A stretch of 20,987 nt of DNA, taken from Chara braunii (Eukaryota > Streptophyta > Charophyceae > Charales > Characeae). Below are positions 8,424 through 17,926 of the stretch, piece after piece. The stretch covers positions 927,486 through 948,472 of the forward strand of contig BFEA01000076.1 of assembly GCA_003427395.1 (NCBI GenBank), read 5' to 3'. The first letter of the stretch is position 1. Each line of letters begins with the position of its first letter. Under the pieces are notes generated by a model. It was not told where the DNA came from. It did no database searches and saw only the letters and a program-made list of their open reading frames with translations. Position numbers and translations under genes: made by a program.

Positions 8424-9988
8424 TGCAGCTTATAACAGTCCTGGACCTTATGATTTGGTTTTGGGCAATGCAGGCAAACCCCTTTCTTGAGTCTGCCCCA
8501 CCAGTCATTCTCAGTGATCCGGAGGTCAACCCAAGGTTTGGTGGTTGCATCCTTCGGTTTAGGCGGGATCTTAACTCCTTTGGGAAGTTTGACATAACTT
8601 TTCCCGGCACTCCGATTCGGTCCCTTAGCACTGGCAGTCTTTTTGAAGGCAGAAAATTTTTCTTCTTCTTTATTTGCATCTCATGGGCTGAAGAACAAGC
8701 TGTATCGGAGTCCTGTTCTTGGTCATCACCAAGAGTGGGGTCATCCGCATCGGCTTCTTCTTCGGCCTCCAGCAGGTCATGCACAGCCAAACGGCTGCTG
8801 CCCTTGAACCGTCTGCCGCCCATGGGCTTTTTGCTGCCTGCCGTGCTAACGAGGTCTACAGCCTCCAAACTGACTATGTCCTTCATTAGGATAAGCCAGT
8901 CAGTGTATGCAATGTAGTCCCTGCCCAGGCGATTAGTGAAGTTAGTTGGAACCGCACCCTTAACCACATCTAAGCAAGACTGAGCAGTTCATTCCAAACC
9001 AGGAGTAGCGAACAACTTGCTAAGATAAGTTTGCAGGCTTTTCATGCAGCCTGTCCACTTGCTGCGCTTGACTTTGTCAAGCTGATTTCTTGCCCTTGTT
9101 GCAGCATGTGGATCTTGGTATTGGGAGATGAGGAGTTCTTCGAGGGAGGCAACCGGGGTGGTCCTAAGCCATTTGGCTAGTGCAGTCTTTTGGAACCCAA
9201 CCCGCGTTGCTTGGACTTCTAGGAAGCCCCGTACGACCGGCTCGACATTCATTCCCATGATCACTGCCTGGTTCTCAGGTTGAGTTCCCAGAATCTCAAA
9301 GTAGGCCCTCATGGAGCCGATCCAGGACTCAATGTCTTCCTTGCCGTTGTACTTAGACGACATTTGTACCGCGGTCCACATAGGGACCGGCGTAGCTGGG
9401 ACCAGCAACAGCTGGTTCCACTCTTGGGGCTGCAGCAGTTGCAGAAGTTCCAGCCTCATTGCTTGTTACAGCAACAGCGGAATCTGCACCTGCTGCAGGT
9501 CCCGAGGGGGTTACCATCACACTCGAAGAAGAGGTAGAAGAAGATACAGTGAGAGGGGCAAAGGTAGTTTCGATTGCAGCTTCAGATTCAGGGGGTAGAG
9601 GAAGAGGGGTTGGCCACTTGGGCTCGTCGCAGGTCAGCCACCTCCCTTGCCAATTGATGGTACTTGCGGGTCATCTCGGTCAGATCATCTTGAAGTGTCT
9701 GCAACTTTGCGAAGACTTCAGCGATCTGAGTGGTATGGTCCTCAAGATTCCTAACTTGAACAAAGGTTGTAAGGATGGACTGCAACTGTTCCCCACACTG
9801 CTCTTCAGTCAGTGAGGGGACAGTATCTAGGAGGGCCACTTGCCTTTTCAGCAAGGTCTCCTTCCTCTCCTTCTCTGTCTCCTGTTCCCTTTTGATTGCA
9901 CTGTCTAAGATTGCTTGCAGATAAGGTTTCTCAGCACCATTGGCTGCATCTAACAAGGCCCGACATTAACTGAAGTTAGTTGAGCCAT
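8402..9988 (-). pseudogene. gag: Element 1 gag, broken by frameshifts and a stop
   Basis: Gag forms the nucleocapsid-like particle and packages element RNA. The likely start is ATG at 9988 (MAQLTSVN). It is followed by a long coiled-coil region (about 9590-9956, for example QTLQDDLTEMTRKYHQLAREV), a Ser/Thr/Ala-rich spacer (about 9380-9590), and the capsid-like retrotransposon gag domain (about 9000-9370, with KYNGKEDIESWIGSMRAYF). After an acidic stretch comes a CCHC zinc knuckle at 8435-8476 (CLHCPKPNHKVQDC, spacing C-x2-C-x4-H-x4-C). Frames change near 9960, 9600, 9370 and 8657-8676 (an A-rich run), and an in-frame TGA lies at 8989-8991. No intact Gag can be made. The last frame ends at TAG 8402-8404 just after the slippery heptamer. 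Confidence 0.85.
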
Positions 9989-11517
9989 TATTGGATTGTC
10001 AGTGTGGGCAGGTGGGTCAGAGAGTCGCCAATCAGCAAAAGAATCAATAAGACTCTCAAGAGGTTCACTTCCCCTCCCGCTTGGACGAAGACTCCTTTTT
10101 CCAGTCCTAGCCCACCTCAGACGATCACTTTCCCTCTCTCCCTGTTCTCTCTCCCTCCTCTCTCTTTCTTCTTTCAAGTTGCGAGTCTCCACGGGCATCG
10201 GAAATGAACTCAGAAAAACAGACTGAAAAGCTCGGAGAAGAGAAGGTAGAACTCCTAGCCGGAGCGGCATTTCATTTGCAAGTAGAGAGCAGCAGAAGAA
10301 ACAAACAATCTCATCGAGAGGTCTGATCCAGCGACCCAATCTGATCAGACTGCATACGAGGTCCTCTCGAGTCCAGTCTGACCAGCTCCGTGACCGTACA
10401 ACAAATCAGACAACGAGTAACTAAATGCAACAATGGAGAATTGAGTGGTGTACAGGGTGCGAGTCAGGCCACGGACAGTGCAATCAGAATACATGCGAAA
10501 CGTCAAAGCCAAGATCCCCTCGACAGTGGGTGTCCTAATCCAAGAAGAATGAACTCGTATCCCAGCCAAGAAGACAAGAGGTCAATGCCTTAACCGATTT
10601 GGGTCCAGAGGCTATTCTTGTTTGGGCCCGGTCCCGCTGGGTCCCAAGGGTCTTGCTTGTTCCCAAGGGTCCCACGTAGGTCTCAACCAGGTCCCAACCA
10701 AGAGGAGTCCCACCTGAACTTAACTCTCTACTGCTGAAAAACGAAATTTCAACTTTTGGCAGGACCTACAGACTACAACCGTTCAGAGATGAAAAGACAA
10801 AGCACTGTAGAAAGACTCGGCATGTATAACAAGATACTTCATTTTCCATCCATCAGGTGAGTAGGCAGATCACATGCATTCCGTCACACAATCAAGACCA
10901 CAGAGGAGTAGGAAAAGAAACCCAGAGTACCCCAGCAGGACAATCAATACCATACACACATACATGGGCATCCCGCAGGTGCACGACACTTACCTGAGTG
11001 GCCTTGAGCTTCGAGATGAATAGAACTCACCCCCCTTCTCCTGTGGTCCTCCTGACCCCTCTAACGCTACCCCTACACTAGTGTCCTATCTCCTAGGAGG
11101 GTCTGACTCCAACACTCAATTGCAACGTCGGATCCCCCGTCGATGCTGAAGATCAAAGTAGCAACTTGCAGTCATGCAGAATGGCCGCTGGCCCTCAAGC
11201 TCGCCTACTTGAGGGCAGCCCTTAAGTTGCCAAGTGTCTCCCTTGAATCAGATTCCAGGTGCGAGTGCCTCTCACTGTCGCCTTTCTCAAATCGCCGCAT
11301 GAAGTCTCCTCGAAATGTCTCGCCACCCTAATCTCACTCTCAAGCAACCTGGTTAGGTTCTATGTNGACCCCNCATGACCTAACCNGGTGGGGGCAGCNT
11401 CCCTTAGCCACGCTGCCCCACTTCCCTCAACCANCCAACCCTAACCCTAAGTGTTGCCCTCAACCACTTAGGTTAGGGTTAGGGCAGCAAGTCAACTCTC
11501 ACCACGAAGTAGAATCC
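9989..11517 (-). other. Element 1 5' leader, non-coding
   Basis: About 1.5 kb lies between the PBS and the gag ATG. An open frame upstream of the ATG (to about 10339, Arg/Glu-rich) may be an N-terminal Gag extension. A consensus sense-strand donor CAG|GTAAGT lies at 10988-10996. Repeated gggtccca-type motifs lie at about 10627-10713. Near the PBS are two inverted repeats (11347-11390 and 11438-11484) and five ambiguous bases (11366, 11373, 11386, 11399, 11434). I see no other gene. Confidence 0.6.
11438..11484. repeat. Inverted telomere-like repeat in the element 1 leader
   Basis: The left arm ACCCTAACCCTAAGTG (11438-11453) is complementary to the right arm CACTTAGGTTAGGGTTAGGG (11465-11484), with a loop of about 11 nt. 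The arms contain CCCTAA/TTAGGG units. The structure lies about 35 nt from the PBS, where leader RNA secondary structures often matter. A second inverted repeat with GGTTAGGT/ACCTAACC arms sits at about 11351-11385. Confidence 0.75.
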
Positions 11518-11529
11518 GCTCTGATACCA
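11518..11529 (-). promoter_or_regulatory. Element 1 primer-binding site, tRNA-iMet type
   Basis: On the minus strand this reads TGGTATCAGAGC, one base inside the 5' LTR end (CATAACA, then one T). This 12-mer complements the 3' end of plant initiator methionine tRNA, the usual primer of plant Ty3/gypsy and Ty1/copia elements. Confidence 0.93.
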
Positions 11530-11530
11530 A

Positions 11531-12798
11531 TGTTATGACCCTGGCCAATTTCGAGATACACATCCACTGGAAAGTACAATGCCATCCAATTGCAGAAAGA
11601 AATAAATGAACTTGAGAGGGAAGAGAGGAGTAGAAGAAGAAGAAAAAGTAAGAAAGAAGAAGAAGAAGTAAGAAAGAAGAAGAAGAAGATGTACACCAGC
11701 AAAGACAATGACAAGGCTTTTCTTCTTCGCCCAACAATCTCCTCCTCCTTATCTCCCCCTTCTCTTATTCATACAAGAAATAATAATACAATGTTGAATG
11801 ACTGGGCCAGAATCATGTCCGAGTCCCTCTTCTACTGCAGGTATCACTCAAGGTCCACCATAGCCATGGCCGCCTCTCCCACTCTTCACTCTCATAGGCC
11901 GAGGCTATGGCGGACTACTAGGCCTTGCTCAGATGTCCAGAGGACAACCCAGAGGAGCTATGGCTGCTCCAGCTCAGGCCGCCATGCCCAGCCCTGCCTT
12001 GAAGCTTCTTGGTGCGACTCCCCCCGGCTGGGGACTCCTTGCCGCAGCGCCCACCAAGGTGATGAAGATGGCTGCCACCATAGTCAGGTAAGTACCCCTG
12101 GCGCTCCTCCCCCTTCCTTCCTCCCTCCTCCTTCCTCCCTCATGTCCTTCTCCTTCCTCCCCAGCAGCACTACCCCAGCTTAGCGCTGCTCCAGCCAGCG
12201 CTCCACCAGTGTCTCGCCAAACTTGCACGCCGAAAAAGAGGCCGGGTCTTCCGCCTGGCCGGAAGATATAGCGGGCCTGCTTTGCCTCTTGGGCGGTGAC
12301 TTCCAGGCCGCTGGCCTTCCCAAGCAACCGGTACCTCCTCCTCTTTTGGAGGGAACATCATTGCAGACTCTGATATTGCCCCTACAGGCCCTAGACTCAG
12401 ACTGGCTGCCGACCTCTAAAAATGCCACTTTTGTCTTCGTCTGCTCGACCTCTGGTACCTGCATATTTACCCCCCTGCCGGATGCGGTACTGGCCTACCC
12501 GCTACTTGAGTGCTTTTTCCCCGCTGCAACCCTTCGAAGCCACGGCCACAGGTAAGTACCAGCCCTGAGGGCCCAACGAACGAACGAGTGCCCTGGCGGG
12601 CCACACACACACTCATACCAACCAGCACTCAGACAAGCACAGTCGCACACACGCAAGCCAACCAGCACTCAGACAGACATGCAGTCCAGCAAGCACACAC
12701 ACAGACTTAGCAGGCGGGGAACTCAGTAGGGCATTCAGTCTATGAGCAAAACTCAGAAATCAGCTGTGTGTTTCAGTCCGTGTTTGGACGGGTTGATC
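11531..12798 (-). repeat. Element 1 5' LTR
   Basis: This is the partner of 3235-4507. The inner end TGTTATGACC is identical in both LTRs. The outer end has decayed: GGTTATCACA in the left copy corresponds to GGTTGATCGA here, so the terminal CA is lost. It carries 24 bp near 11715 that the left copy lacks and lacks about 22 bp that the left copy has near 4091. The antisense donor/acceptor pair is at 12088-12164 and a second antisense donor at 12552. Confidence 0.93.
12088..12164 (+). other. Antisense intron-like segment in the 5' LTR
   Basis: The donor CAG|GTAAGT at 12088, a long C/T tract, and CCCAG with AG at 12163-12164 form a 77-nt unit homologous to 3771-3850. The donor and the acceptor dinucleotide are kept even though the LTRs have diverged. 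A further donor is at 12552. Confidence 0.4.
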
Positions 12799-13426
12799 GA
12801 AAGTAGCGAGGATAGGCTTAAGGACTCCTCCCTCAGCTTGACTCACCATCTTCCTTGCCTTCTTTGATTGCATTGTGTGTTTTCCATTTCTCTATCAGCT
12901 CCAAGTGTTCCTTTGTGAACCAGGCTCAATTCCTTGGTTCCGAAAACTCTTTGGTCGATGGAGGTCTCGACGAGCCAAATTGGCCCCATCCACCCTGCCG
13001 ACCGTACAGAGGGGGAAAGTAACCTGGTTGGTACATCCGCATCGCCATCGGGTGTGTCATATGGTGTGTCATAGGATGCACCATTGGTTGCACCACTGGT
13101 ACAAGTGTTGTTGACGGAGTAGTCAATTGGGCCGCAAAGTTGTCTGAGCTACTGCTATGACGATGGGGGCCGGAGGCTTCGGCATGCCTACAGGGTACTC
13201 CATCCAATAGCAGAGGCAACCTGACCACCTTCCTCTTCCTCTTCCCCGTTCGAACATACGCTTTAAACTGTCTTGATCTTCGAGCAAGACGCTTGAATCT
13301 CGTTTTCTTCGAAAAACACCAAGCATTCACCGAGATGTCGCAGCACGCGCTTCTCCTTTGGACGCCAGGTGAAATCCTTCGATGGCCCACCCAGCTCGAA
13401 ATTTTCTTAATGGAATTCTGATATAT
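12799..13426 (-). pseudogene. 5' half of the charged ORF split by element 1
   Basis: Read on the minus strand, this begins with a protein-like segment (SKDFTWRPKEKRVLRHLGE, about 13330-13400). A His/Met/Pro-rich stretch follows (MVHPMTHHMTHPMAMRMYQPGY), then Gly/Ser/Pro-rich sequence, and after a TGA at about 12926 a helical segment AWFTKEHLELIEKWK that continues towards the LTR edge. At least one frame change near 13268 and stops at 12926 and near 12850 make it a pseudogene. It stops at the LTR of element 1, and the left flank of that element (2422-3234) continues with the same highly charged style on the same strand. The two are therefore probably parts of one ORF. The function is unknown; low complexity plus coiled coil is typical of retroelement ORF1 or nuclear scaffold proteins. 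Confidence 0.45.
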
Positions 13427-14494
13427 TGTTACGATCCTGGTCATTCCCAAAGTCCGCCCAACTGCGAAAGAAATGAAAGCACTTGCAAAGAGATAGATAG
13501 AGACCAGCAAATTTACAATGAAAGACAATGTCACCCAACTGTGAAAGAAATGAAAGCACTTGCAAAGAGATAGATAGAGACCATACATGAGAGAAAGAAG
13601 AAGAAGAAGAGGAAGAAGAAGAAGAGGAAGAAGAAGAAGATGTTCACCAGCAAGACCAATGACAAATCCCCCTTCTCTCTCCACCTTCCCCCTCCTCATT
13701 GACTTCGCCAATCTTAATTCTTCTTCCAAATAATAACATTAACAATGAGTGCATGAACCACAATAATTATCCGAGTTCCCTCTTACTACTAGCACAACAA
13801 TAGGTCCACCATAGCCATGGCCCCTTCTTCCTCCTCTCACATGCCAAGGCTATGGCAGACTACTCCAACTGGGCCTTTCAGATGCAGCGCCTATCAACGT
13901 GATGAAGATGGTGTCCACCATAGCTAGGTAGATACCTTGCCACTCTCCTCCTACCCTTTCTTCCTCCTCTTAGGCTGGGCTGCTCGCCACAGCCAGGCTG
14001 AGCGCCCAGCTGCTCTCCTTTCTCCAGGCAAGACCCCAAATCCAACGCTTGGCTCCAGCAGTATGTCGCCAATCCTTGCACACCGCAAATGAGGAGCTAC
14101 TTGCTCCTCCAAAAGACATAGCGGCCTACTTGTGTTGCATACCGTAACGGTGCAGACCAGAACAAGAACCGGCCTCTCTCACAAAGTACAAGATAGCGTA
14201 GCGGAAGACTTAGATGCCAATGATCCGAACAATCAATGTTGCAATGCAGCCCCAAACATACATCATCATCATCATTCCATGGTGTGAAGGGGCCTGGCGC
14301 CTGGTGCTCACACAGGAAGAATGTGTCAGTCCCCAACCATACACAGACAAAGAAGAGGGGGATTAGACGAAGAAGAGGGAAAGATGGGAATGTCGTCAAC
14401 ACCAAGTCTTCGACACAGGCCCAAATAGTCCCTTGTCAAATGTCTGAATCCCAATGTCGAGTCTGGATCCAATGTCGTCAAGTCCCAAAGTCAC

Positions 14495-14496
<2 letters not shown>

Positions 14497-14557
<61 letters not shown>
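14497..14557. repeat. CT microsatellite
   Basis: An uninterrupted (CT)n run of about 30 units lies inside the element 2 LTR. A shorter CT run follows at about 14632-14647. Confidence 0.97.
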
Positions 14558-14560
<3 letters not shown>

Positions 14561-15168
14561 GTCCGCAGATACTGAGAAGTCAGGTAGTGAGAGGGTGAAT
14601 GGTGGACTTAGAAGAGGAAGAAGAAGAACTGTCTCTCTCTCTCTCTCAGTCTGGTACTGACCCGTGAAGTTGGCGCCTTGATGCAAGTACCTCGAAGATG
14701 AAGCTGGAGCTATGGCGCCACAGGTGAGTCCCCCTGGCCTCCGGCAGTCATCTCCCTCTCCAACGCTACTTTAACACTACCAGTGCCCAGCGCTGAAGAC
14801 TACAACTACAGCTACTAGTGCCTAGCGCTGAAGACTACTGCTAGCGCTAGCGCTCCTCCTGCGGCGCTCCTCCAGAGTGCTGCTGCCGTATCCTGAAGAC
14901 TACTCCTGCCTTCTGCCTACTCGTGAAGTGCATGTGAACTCCCTATGTACTACCTCGGTCTGCCTCCTGAATGCCTGCAGTTGCAGGGTGGGGCAGTCCA
15001 GGAGGCTGCGCTTGCCAATGTCAACGTGAGCCAAGGCCTAGCGCTGCAGCTCCTACTGAGGTTGTCGTGGGAACAGGCCAGAAATAGCCTGTTCCTAAAA
15101 CCCTGGTTTTGTGCCTGAGTGTTAGGGCAGGTCGATCTTATGAGGGCCCGAAAGTGGCCCTCCGTTTC

Positions 15169-15340
15169 AGGCTGAAAAGACTCTGGGCCTGAAAGGCCCT
15201 GTTTTAGGCTGAAACGAAATAGGGCCTGCAGGCCCTTGTTTTCAGGCTTTCAGGCTGAAACGACACAGGGCCTGTAAGCCCTTATTTTCAGGCTTTTAGG
15301 CTGCGGACGCTGGTCGGGCCCTGCAGGCCCGTGTGGCTGC
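15169..15340. repeat. Tandem palindromic repeats in the element 2 LTR
   Basis: Four units beginning AGGCTG start at 15169, 15206, 15252 and 15298, with periods of about 37, 46 and 46 bp. The core AGGGCCTGCAGGCCCT at about 15220-15237 is a perfect palindrome, and related GGGCC(T/C)G-AGGCC cores are in the other units. For the minus-strand element this is the start of the LTR (U3), where promoter or enhancer repeats are expected. Confidence 0.75.
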
Positions 15341-15351
15341 GCAATATGCCA

Positions 15352-15366
15352 CCCCCCCCCCTTCTT
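15352..15366 (-). promoter_or_regulatory. Element 2 polypurine tract (PPT)
   Basis: On the minus strand this is AAGAAGGGGGGGGG followed by TGGCATATTG, the LTR start. Composition and position are as in element 1. Confidence 0.82.
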
Positions 15367-17306
15367 GAAAGACCGAGCTTACCTGCGAGGGCGAAGCTGT
15401 CTGTCGGAGGGAGGGACCATAGTCCGATGGGAGGGGCAGGTTGTGTCGTTCCCGTAGCTACCCGTTGTCGCTCGTAGTGAGTGTAGATCAGCGGTGCGGA
15501 TGTTTTTAAATCTGCTCCTGAAATTCATCGAGTGTCATCGGGATCGCATGCTTTGAATGTAACCTTGTGCTGTCGAGGCTTGCTGCCGTACTTGCGATCC
15601 GTGATGACGCGGTCAACTTCCTGATGACCATCTATAGATGGAGGATCTTGCGATCTTCAGCCCGAGAAGTCGTCGCTCTTAGCTGGTGTATATGTCGCCA
15701 ACTTCGAAGCATGGAAGACTGGATGGACCGTCAGATGCGGGGGGATGTTGATCACAAATGAGGGGCCATCAGGCTCGTCGCCCGCGGCTGATGTTACGGG
15801 CCATGGTCCAAACCACTTGGGAAGCAGTTTGCGTGAAACATCCTGCTCAAGTGCAAACTCTTCCGCGGAGACCCACACCAGATCACCGGCGCGGATGGGA
15901 CATGGCACGCGACGCCTGTTGGCTTGCTGCTGCATGCAGACTTGAGCCTTTTGCATGTTCGCGCGGGCTTGAGCCAGCAATTCCCTGTACTTCCGGACGG
16001 AAGCGGGGGAGCAAGCAGCGTCTATGTCGGTTGTTCGTGGAAGGAGAAGATCAGCGAAGATACGGTCTTTCCGGCCATTGTGGTGCAACTCGAATGGAGT
16101 CACGCCGATCGTCGGATACAACGAAGTGTTGTAGGCGAACTCGATGTCGGGGAGGCTGTCAACCCAATCCTTCTGATCCGGACGGATGAGCGTACGAAGC
16201 ATCATTTGAGCGGTTTGATATGCCCTTTCCGTTTGCCCGTCCGTTTGTGGATGCCAAGCCGAACTTGGTTTCATCTTCGTGTCGGATTCCTGCATGAGAG
16301 AAGTCCAAAATGTCGACATGAAGCGAGTGTCGTGGTCGCTGACGATGTCTTCTGGCACGCCGTGGCTGCAAATCCAGCCAGTGTGTAAGAGGCGCGCAAG
16401 TTCGGGAGCCATGGCGTAGTACTTGCAAGGAAGAAATTGCGCATACTTACTCAAACGGTCAGGGACCGTGAGGATGTCGTCGTGCCCGAGGCGGTCGCGG
16501 GGAAACAGACCGGTGACGTCCATGGCAATGGAGAGGCCGGGTTCCCGTGGGATAGGCATCGGGCGCAACTCGTCGTAGGGATTGCGGTTGCGGGGCTTGC
16601 TTCGTCGACAAACTTCACAAGAGTCGCAATACCGAGTGACATCAGTAATGAGGTCGAGCCATCGAAACCGTTGCCGAAGTCGTGCAATAGTGCGATTGAC
16701 TCCGAAATGGCCGGTCAGTTGCGAGTCATGGTATCCACCAAGAAGGCGAGTCCGAAGACAACGGTCTCGTGGGACACACAATAAGTCCTTGCCTCTCGAG
16801 TGGAGGAGCAAGTACCCGTCGACAATGCGATAGTGGCTTGCCGGTGGGTGATCCGAAGATAGTTGTGCATACAACGTGGCGAAATCCAGATCAGACTCAT
16901 AGCCCCAGATGAAGTGTCGCTGGAGTTCCTCGTCGAATGCGAAGGCATGATGTGTCATAGGGCAAAGGTCGGGTCTTCGCGAGAGTTCATCTGCTACGCG
17001 ATTGGAGAGGCCGGCGAGATGTTTCGGTGTGAAGTCAAATTGGTCGATGAAGTACATCCATCGTCCAATCGTGCTGCGCACCGTATCCTGCATCTTGTAG
17101 TAGGTCAATGGGTTGTTGTCCGTGACCGATGTGAACCTACGACGCCCAAGGAGGAAGTGCCGCCATCGCTTGAGAGCCATCACGAACGCGAGCAGCTCCT
17201 TCTTCCTTGCATCATTAAGTGAATTGATGGGAGGCACTTTGTGGCTGAAATACTTCGGGGTGCCAGTCGCCGCCGTCGTGTTGTTCCAAGACTGCCCCAA
17301 TGCCAT
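15367..17306 (-). pseudogene. pol: Element 2 pol, RNaseH end-integrase-chromodomain
   Basis: Counting from 17306, the RNase H end has Glu37 (KKELLAF), Asp63 (VTDNN) and Asp106 (VADELSR). The integrase zinc site is His193, His200, Cys230 and Cys233. The integrase catalytic triad is complete: Asp263 (AMDVTG), Asp324 (IVSDHDTRF) and Glu360 (HPQTDGQTE), with D-x35-E spacing. The GPF-like stretch KWFGPWPV and HPVFHASKL follow. The long frame stops at TGA 15657-15659, but the same frame continues with HQEVDRVITDRKYG and KVTFKACDPDDTR, a chromodomain-like sequence, before a second TGA at 15525-15527 where a Trp is expected. Both stops are single-transition changes from sense codons. The integrase would be the last part of this element to have stayed intact. 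It is out of frame with the preceding RT/RNaseH segment (break near 17305). Confidence 0.92.
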
Positions 17307-17926
17307 AAGCTGGAAGCATCAGTTGTCACTCTCGTTGGCAGGGTGGGGTCGTAGATGCTAAGGACAAGTGCCATGAGCATGGCCGTCTTGAGTGCTTGGA
17401 ATGACCGGCGTGCGTCGTCATCGAATACGAATGGCACCTTTGGCGATTGTAATCTCGTCATAGGTGCGACAATCCTTGAGTACTCGATGATGAAGCGTTG
17501 ATAGTAGCCTGCCAACCCCATGAATGAGCGAACGTCTGTGGTGTTGGTGGGCTCGGGCCATACGCGGATGACCTCGATCTTGTCCGCAAGCAGATGGATG
17601 CCTTGCGGCGTCACACAACTCTTGCCGTGCGAATTCGCATTTATCGCGGTTGGCTTTGTACTTGGCTTGTTGTAGCCGCTCCAAAACGCTGCGCAGGTGC
17701 TCCACATGCTCGTCCAAACTCTGGCTGTACACCAAGATGTCGTCGAGGTAGATGAGTACGAATCTATCCAGCATGTGTCGGAACTCCGTTGTCATAGCCG
17801 CTTGGAATGTGGTCGGGGCATTCGTAAGGCCAAAAGGCATAACCAGCCATTCGAAAATGCCCATATTGCGTCTTAAACGCAGTCTTGTAGTGGTCCTCCT
17901 GCCGGATCTCGAGTTGGTGATAATCG
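17300..17926 (-). pseudogene. pol: Element 2 pol, RT palm/thumb and RNaseH start (two frames)
   Basis: The frame of about 17630-17870 encodes [14 protein letters not shown], the YLDD box (about 17739-17750, LIYLDDILVYSQS) and the following helix (LQQAKYKANRDKCEFA). After a frameshift near 17620 the next frame gives the thumb/connection (VRSFMGLAGYYQRFI) and the RNase H start (TRVTTDAS). Another frameshift near 17305 precedes the integrase-bearing frame. All motifs are in normal Ty3/gypsy order, so the shifts are damage rather than rearrangement. Confidence 0.88.

Larger units (their letters stand above)
3235..12798 (-). mobile_element. Element 1: full-length Ty3/gypsy chromovirus, decayed
   Basis: A complete LTR retrotransposon of about 9.6 kb lies on the minus strand. 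It has a 5' LTR at 11531-12798, a PBS at 11518-11529, a leader of about 1.5 kb, gag, pol and a polypurine tract at 4508-4522, and a 3' LTR at 3235-4507. The pol order PR-RT-RNaseH-IN, with a chromodomain-like C terminus, places it in the chromovirus branch of Ty3/gypsy. The two LTRs align end to end with scattered substitutions and several indels, for example 24 bp present near 11715 and absent from the left LTR. This suggests an insertion that is not recent. Gag has about four frame breaks and one TGA, and pol has one frameshift, so it is unlikely to be autonomous. A target-site duplication could not be identified: the left flank is agagg, and the outer edge of the right LTR is eroded. Confidence 0.93.
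13427..15351 (-). repeat. Element 2 3' LTR
   Basis: The left end TGTTACGATCCTGG and the right end ...ATATGCCA give TG...CA termini about 1.93 kb apart, with the polypurine tract directly outside at 15352. There is no second copy in the window, so the boundaries rest on the termini, the PPT and comparison with element 1. About 13427-14130 is homologous to the same end of the element 1 LTR; the rest is not. Inside are a 76-bp-period duplication (13456-13506 and 13532-13582), an AAG-rich tract (about 13595-13640), CT microsatellites and palindromic repeats. Confidence 0.8.

Noticed and set aside
8989-8991. TGA recoded as a sense codon, because several TGA codons interrupt otherwise open frames
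   Set aside because: The same genes carry frameshifts and a TAG, and element 2 gag ends naturally at TGA. Ordinary decay is simpler.
11438-11484. A genuine telomere or interstitial telomere array
   Set aside because: There are only about two units per arm, in inverted orientation, inside a retrotransposon leader.
11518-11529. A tRNA-iMet gene
   Set aside because: Only the 12 nt complementary to the tRNA 3' end are present. No cloverleaf flanks it, so it is the primer-binding site.
13456-13582. CRISPR-like array from repeated units
   Set aside because: There are only two long units, in a eukaryotic LTR, with no spacer series.
12926-13729. 267-codon minus-strand ORF with a Leu-rich segment, which could suggest a signal peptide or membrane protein
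   Set aside because: The Leu-rich part is translated AAG-repeat DNA of the element 2 LTR (13427 onwards). Only the part left of 13427 looks like real coding sequence, and it is frameshifted.
14236-14598. 120-codon plus-strand ORF
   Set aside because: It runs into the CT microsatellite (Ser-Leu repeats) and lies in LTR DNA; no domain is recognisable.
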